From assembly GCF_016925495.1 (NCBI RefSeq), contig NZ_CP070491.1, positions 806,001-870,000 of the forward strand: DNA of 64,000 nucleotides, read 5' to 3'. Both the position numbers and the translations under genes were made by a program. This document shows positions 58,841 through 64,000 of the stretch, piece by piece. The DNA comes from Methylococcus sp. EFPC2. Its GTDB lineage: Bacteria; Pseudomonadota; Gammaproteobacteria; Methylococcales; Methylococcaceae. Under the pieces are notes generated by a model, which was given only the letters and a program-made list of their open reading frames with translations, was not told the DNA's origin and ran no database searches. Numbering within the stretch: the stretch's first letter is position 1; the number at the start of each line of letters is the position of its first letter.

Positions 58841-60610
58841 TTGAACAGTTTACGACCCGCAACGGCTGCAGCCTTGCTTGCTTTGACCCTGACGGCTTGC
58901 ACGACGAGCCGCGAACTCGGGCTTGGTCGTCCCTCCGTCCAGTCCGAACCGCTGCCGGTATTGGCCGGTTCCACCGTCATCGACGGCGACGATTATTACG
59001 TTCAACTGCTCTCCGAGTTTCAATTCCGCAGCGATGTCGGCGAAGAAGTTTGCCGGGATCTGGGCAGCAGTTACCGCAAGGGCGGCGCGAACTCGCTGGT
59101 GCTGTTCCAGATCAACAATCCCACCCTGAAGTTGCACCGCGAGGTGCCCGGTTTGCTTTACCGCTCGACCGCCGAGCGCTGCGCTTCCAGCCTGGACGCC
59201 AAGCGGGTCTACCTGACGCCCTGGATGCGTCTGGACGCCGGTGCCGACACCCAGGTGGACTACCGCTTCGTTACCGGCAGCGACGACGGCCTCGATCTCG
59301 CCAAGGTGGGTAACGACGTCAATCTGGCCAGCAATGTGCTGGCCCTCACCGGCGTAGGCACGGGCGTCGCGCTGGTCGGCAAGCTGGCGTCCGGCTGGAT
59401 GTTGAACAGCAGCGCGCAGGTGCCCGCGGCCGCCGGGCAAGCGGCTCCTCCCGCGGCGGCAAAGCAACGCGAGGAAAACCACTCCCTTCCGTCCATCGTA
59501 AGCGCGTCCGGCAACCGGGCCACTCTCAGCCGCATGAGCATCGCCGTACGTGAGGCGGAAACCGGTTCGCTCAATCCCTGGGCGAAGCCGAAGCCCCTGG
59601 GCGAATTAAGCGTGTATGCGGATGTCCGTTCATCGCTGTTGCTCAAGACCGCCGCCAACGGCCTGCCCGATGCCCGCGATCTGTCGCTGGAAGAGCTTTG
59701 GCGCGCGACCATACGCAACGGTGCCGAGGGTTTGAGCCTGCAGCATTACATCGAGCAGGCCGAACATCCGGATCGTCCCAGCCTGCAGCCGGACTGGAAC
59801 AACTACGCCGAGGTGGAGGCCAACTGCCGCAAACTCAAGGTGGTCATGCGCGATCTGGGATTCAACAAATACGACCGCAACGCGGTGTTGTATTACTTCC
59901 TGGATAAGACGCGGGCATGGAAGAACTATAACCTGGCCGGGCAAAAGGTCGTCGGCACGGGCATGCCGGTGAGTCGTCTCGAAGAGTATCGGGCCGGCAA
60001 TTTTGCCGGCTGCCTCGTCGAGGATGACTATGAGGTGATGAAGCATCTCTCTCTGCCGGTCAATGCGGCCAAGGATTGGGATAACACCTTGCAGCAACTG
60101 CGCGAGAAGGAATCGTATTTTGCGGCCATCCGCGCGCTGGAACGGCAGTTGATCGCCGTGATCAGAAACCCCAATCAGGCGGAAATGGAGAAGCAGCTCT
60201 TCCCGCTCGTCGCCGGAACCGTCTTGTTGCAAGACCGTCTCGGTAATTTCGGCATCGAGCGCGTGCTGAACATACCGCCGGTGCCGGGCGACGGCATGGC
60301 GCTCAATCCCGCTCAGCTTGCACAACTCTTCGTGGGCCTCAAGGTGGCCGACACGAGTTGCGCCCGGCCGGCGTACGAGCAGGGCCGCCCCGTGCCCAAC
60401 GTCGCCATCCTGATGTTCTCCACGGCTGCGGACAGTCCCTTGGCCAAGGGCGCCGCCCTTGAGTTCGAATTCAATGGTAACCGCATCTCCCGGATTGCAC
60501 TGCAAAGCCCGACCTTCCGCGATTTCCGGCAGGATGTCATCAGCAATCCGCAAGTAGGCGACTGCCGAGTCCAACCGCAGTGGATGGAATGGCTGGGATT
60601 CGTCAACTAA
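58841..60610 (+). CDS. Large exported lipoprotein, unknown function
   Basis: 589 residues. The start is TTG at 58841 (GGAG at 58831-58834, 6-base spacing); GTG at 58838 in frame is possible but too close to the ribosome site. The lipobox ALTLTACTTS puts the lipid Cys near residue 20. The mature part has a short hydrophobic segment about 165-190 (NVLALTGVGTGVALVGKLA), a likely beta-rich N-terminal domain and a helical C-terminal region (ENVLNYFLDKTRAWKNYN-like). The final segment WMEWLGFVN ends the protein. I do not recognise the family. It stands alone between the Lys/Ala-rich gene and the glycosyltransferase-like pseudogene. Confidence 0.7.
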   Translation: MNSLRPATAAALLALTLTACTTSRELGLGRPSVQSEPLPVLAGSTVIDGDDYYVQLLSEFQFRSDVGEEVCRDLGSSYRKGGANSLVLFQINNPTLKLHREVPGLLYRSTAERCASSLDAKRVYLTPWMRLDAGADTQVDYRFVTGSDDGLDLAKVGNDVNLASNVLALTGVGTGVALVGKLASGWMLNSSAQVPAAAGQAAPPAAAKQREENHSLPSIVSASGNRATLSRMSIAVREAETGSLNPWAKPKPLGELSVYADVRSSLLLKTAANGLPDARDLSLEELWRATIRNGAEGLSLQHYIEQAEHPDRPSLQPDWNNYAEVEANCRKLKVVMRDLGFNKYDRNAVLYYFLDKTRAWKNYNLAGQKVVGTGMPVSRLEEYRAGNFAGCLVEDDYEVMKHLSLPVNAAKDWDNTLQQLREKESYFAAIRALERQLIAVIRNPNQAEMEKQLFPLVAGTVLLQDRLGNFGIERVLNIPPVPGDGMALNPAQLAQLFVGLKVADTSCARPAYEQGRPVPNVAILMFSTAADSPLAKGAALEFEFNGNRISRIALQSPTFRDFRQDVISNPQVGDCRVQPQWMEWLGFVN

Positions 60611-60716
60611 GTCCCCCGGCGAGACAACGGATCGGTCGGCTGGTTACGGAGCCAGCGCGGATCCGTCCTCATGCGCTGGGTCGTCTACGCACGGGCCCGG
60701 GTGTTTGGGCAAGTGA

Positions 60717-61681
60717 TCAAGCGTAGTTTTTCAAGGCTCGGTGGAGATCGGCGAGGCTGCCGTTGACGAACCCAGCTTGCTTGTCCACCAAGGTTTGGCG
60801 CGATTCCCAGGGATTGAAGCTTGCTCTTAGGCGAGCGATTTTCTCGGTGAGTTCTTCTTCGGAAGCGTAGAAAATAAAGTTATTCGAAAACGCTTCCCTG
60901 TCCCGCGTTTCATCGTATACATGCCCGTTCTCTCTGAGAATGTGGCGTTTCACCCATCCCGGATGCGGCGAAGCGATGCTGGCTCCGTGATTTTGCATCT
61001 GCACGATGGGTATGCCGAAAGCCTCGTGGAATGCTACGAAGGCAAGGCCGACCTGGGCATAGATTTGGTCGATTTCTCGGAAGCTGTATTCGCCGCGCAG
61101 CTCTATCGTCGGTATCTTGAGCGCCTCAAGCACTTTTTCCTGCACTCGGCGCTCGGCTTCGTAGCCCTCGCGGGCGAAGTCCAATAAGGCGGTAAAAGGT
61201 CGTCTGGGCTGAAATTTTGCATAGCCCGTATATCCATCCCGATGACGTAGGACGGGATCTCGCGCAGGGGGGGATTTTCATGGATACCGCTCACCGTGAG
61301 AAAACCGTTGAAGCTATTGCTGATCCAATCGCGGTTTTTCTCGTACCAGTATTTGGAACCTTGGATGTCTATCACTTCGTAGTGAAGCAGCGGCCGACTC
61401 AGGGTTTTCAGAAAAGCCAGGTTTTGCGGTTCAGCCGCCACTGCCGACACGATGATGATGTCGTAGCGCTGCAGTTTGTAAATGTTGAAATAGAGGTCGG
61501 CCAGCCGGGCATAAACCCGGTTTCTGAGCGAAAGATTCCTCGCATTGTAGCGATCGAGCATGGGCAGCGCTTCGGGGAAACAGTCGCATTCGAAACCTAG
61601 CTTGCTGATCATGCGCGCCAAGCCCTGGGCGAGGAATAACCGGCTTCGGTACCCTGCTCTGGTCAGTATCGCAATGCGCAC
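60717..61681 (-). pseudogene. Glycosyltransferase-like gene with a frameshift
   Basis: The 5' part (61681 down to about 61175) translates to MRIAILTRAGYRSRLFLAQGLARMI, IIIVSAVAAEPQNLAFLKTL and IPSYVIGMDIRAMQNFSPDDLLP, typical of a GT-B glycosyltransferase N-terminal half. The 3' part, in the next frame from about 61178, reads ALLDFAREGYEAERRVQEKVLEALK, GLAFVAFHEAFGIPIVQMQNHGASIASPHPG and GHVYDETRDREAF, as the C-terminal nucleotide-sugar half. The two halves join at the T run within accgccttattgg if one base is gained or lost. Total intact length would be about 320 residues. A sequencing error or a recent mutation are both possible; I cannot decide. Confidence 0.65.
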
Positions 61682-61733
61682 GGTGGGCAGCCCATGGTCG
61701 ACCTTCCGGTGTAGACGGCCGGATATTATTAAT

Positions 61734-61836
61734 CCGGCCCAAATAGGTCATGTTGGGAGTTGCCTTCAGGCCGCGATCTTCGCGCGCTAAAACCCGCTCC
61801 CACCAATAACTGACCGGGATATCGGGCCACCTTAAT
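61734..61836. repeat. Dispersed palindromic repeat, copy 2
   Basis: 103 bp with edges AATAGGTCATG and GGGCCACCTTAAT as in copy 1 (38617-38718). The central hairpins are more degraded (TTGCCTTCAGGCCGC, CGCGCGCTAAAACCCGC). It stands between the pseudogene and metH. Confidence 0.7.
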
Positions 61837-61885
61837 ATTTTCCGCCATCGTCTGCGAGCTTGACGATGGCGTATGGGCGTGGCGT

Positions 61886-64000
<2,115 letters not shown>

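Overview
The window is a 64 kb, GC-rich chromosomal segment of an aerobic gammaproteobacterial methanotroph, most likely close to Methylococcus (type Ib/X). The decisive marker is an intact particulate methane monooxygenase operon, pmoCAB (35.3-38.3 kb), with the copper ligands conserved at the same residue numbers as in M. capsulatus PmoB. The same lifestyle fits the sulfide dehydrogenase beside pmo, several PEP-CTERM surface proteins, a B12-dependent ribonucleotide reductase, B12-dependent methionine synthase and a cobalamin late-pathway cluster. No tRNA, rRNA, CRISPR array, prophage or intact insertion sequence was seen.

Layout. 0-2 kb: three VOC/glyoxalase-type proteins and a WYL regulator. 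2.3-3.6 kb: a PEP-CTERM gene behind a sigma-54-like promoter, with a ~300 bp MITE-like element between promoter and gene. 3.8-6.1 kb: ECF42-type sigma factor and a DUF899 protein. 6.3-10.0 kb: cobQ-cobU-cobT-cobC, overlapping genes of the nucleotide loop pathway. 10.1-15.4 kb: a response regulator with a degenerate HD-GYP domain, a second MITE-like copy, an AT-rich island with a tiny membrane protein, an RcnB-like protein and an MgtC/DUF4010 membrane protein. 15.5-22 kb: a Lon-like protease converging on gcvT-gcvP. 22.2-28.3 kb: a four-gene signalling cluster (outer-membrane barrel, small periplasmic binding protein, hybrid kinase, sigma-54 activator). 29-35 kb: a secreted tail-tube-fold protein, nrdJ, a small periplasmic protein and fccAB. 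35.3-38.3 kb: pmoCAB with a strong terminator.

38.7-41.8 kb: aminotransferase, peptide deformylase, JmjC-like protein. 41.9-48.1 kb: the most interesting block, an ECF sigma factor and a double-cupin ChrR-like protein upstream of a DUF4331 - PEP-CTERM - TPR - HupE/UreJ operon. The sigma gene and the DUF4331 gene carry the same promoter motif (GCATCC, 18 bp, TA-rich -10), which suggests one autoregulated regulon. 48.3-51.9 kb: MFS transporter, CHRD protein with a VPLP-type sorting tail, lipoprotein, zinc alcohol dehydrogenase. 52.3-57.8 kb: orphan hypX, fatty acid desaturase, a histidine-rich cytochrome c and a Tat sulfatase. 58.1-64 kb: Lys/Ala-rich exported protein, large lipoprotein, frameshifted glycosyltransferase-like gene and the 3' two thirds of metH.

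Themes that join the genes: copper/methane oxidation (pmo, histidine-rich cytochrome), cobalt/nickel (cob genes, NrdJ, MetH, HypX, HupE, RcnB-like), and envelope/extracellular sorting (three PEP-CTERM-type proteins). Functions are inferred from sequence motifs and family knowledge; no database search was run.
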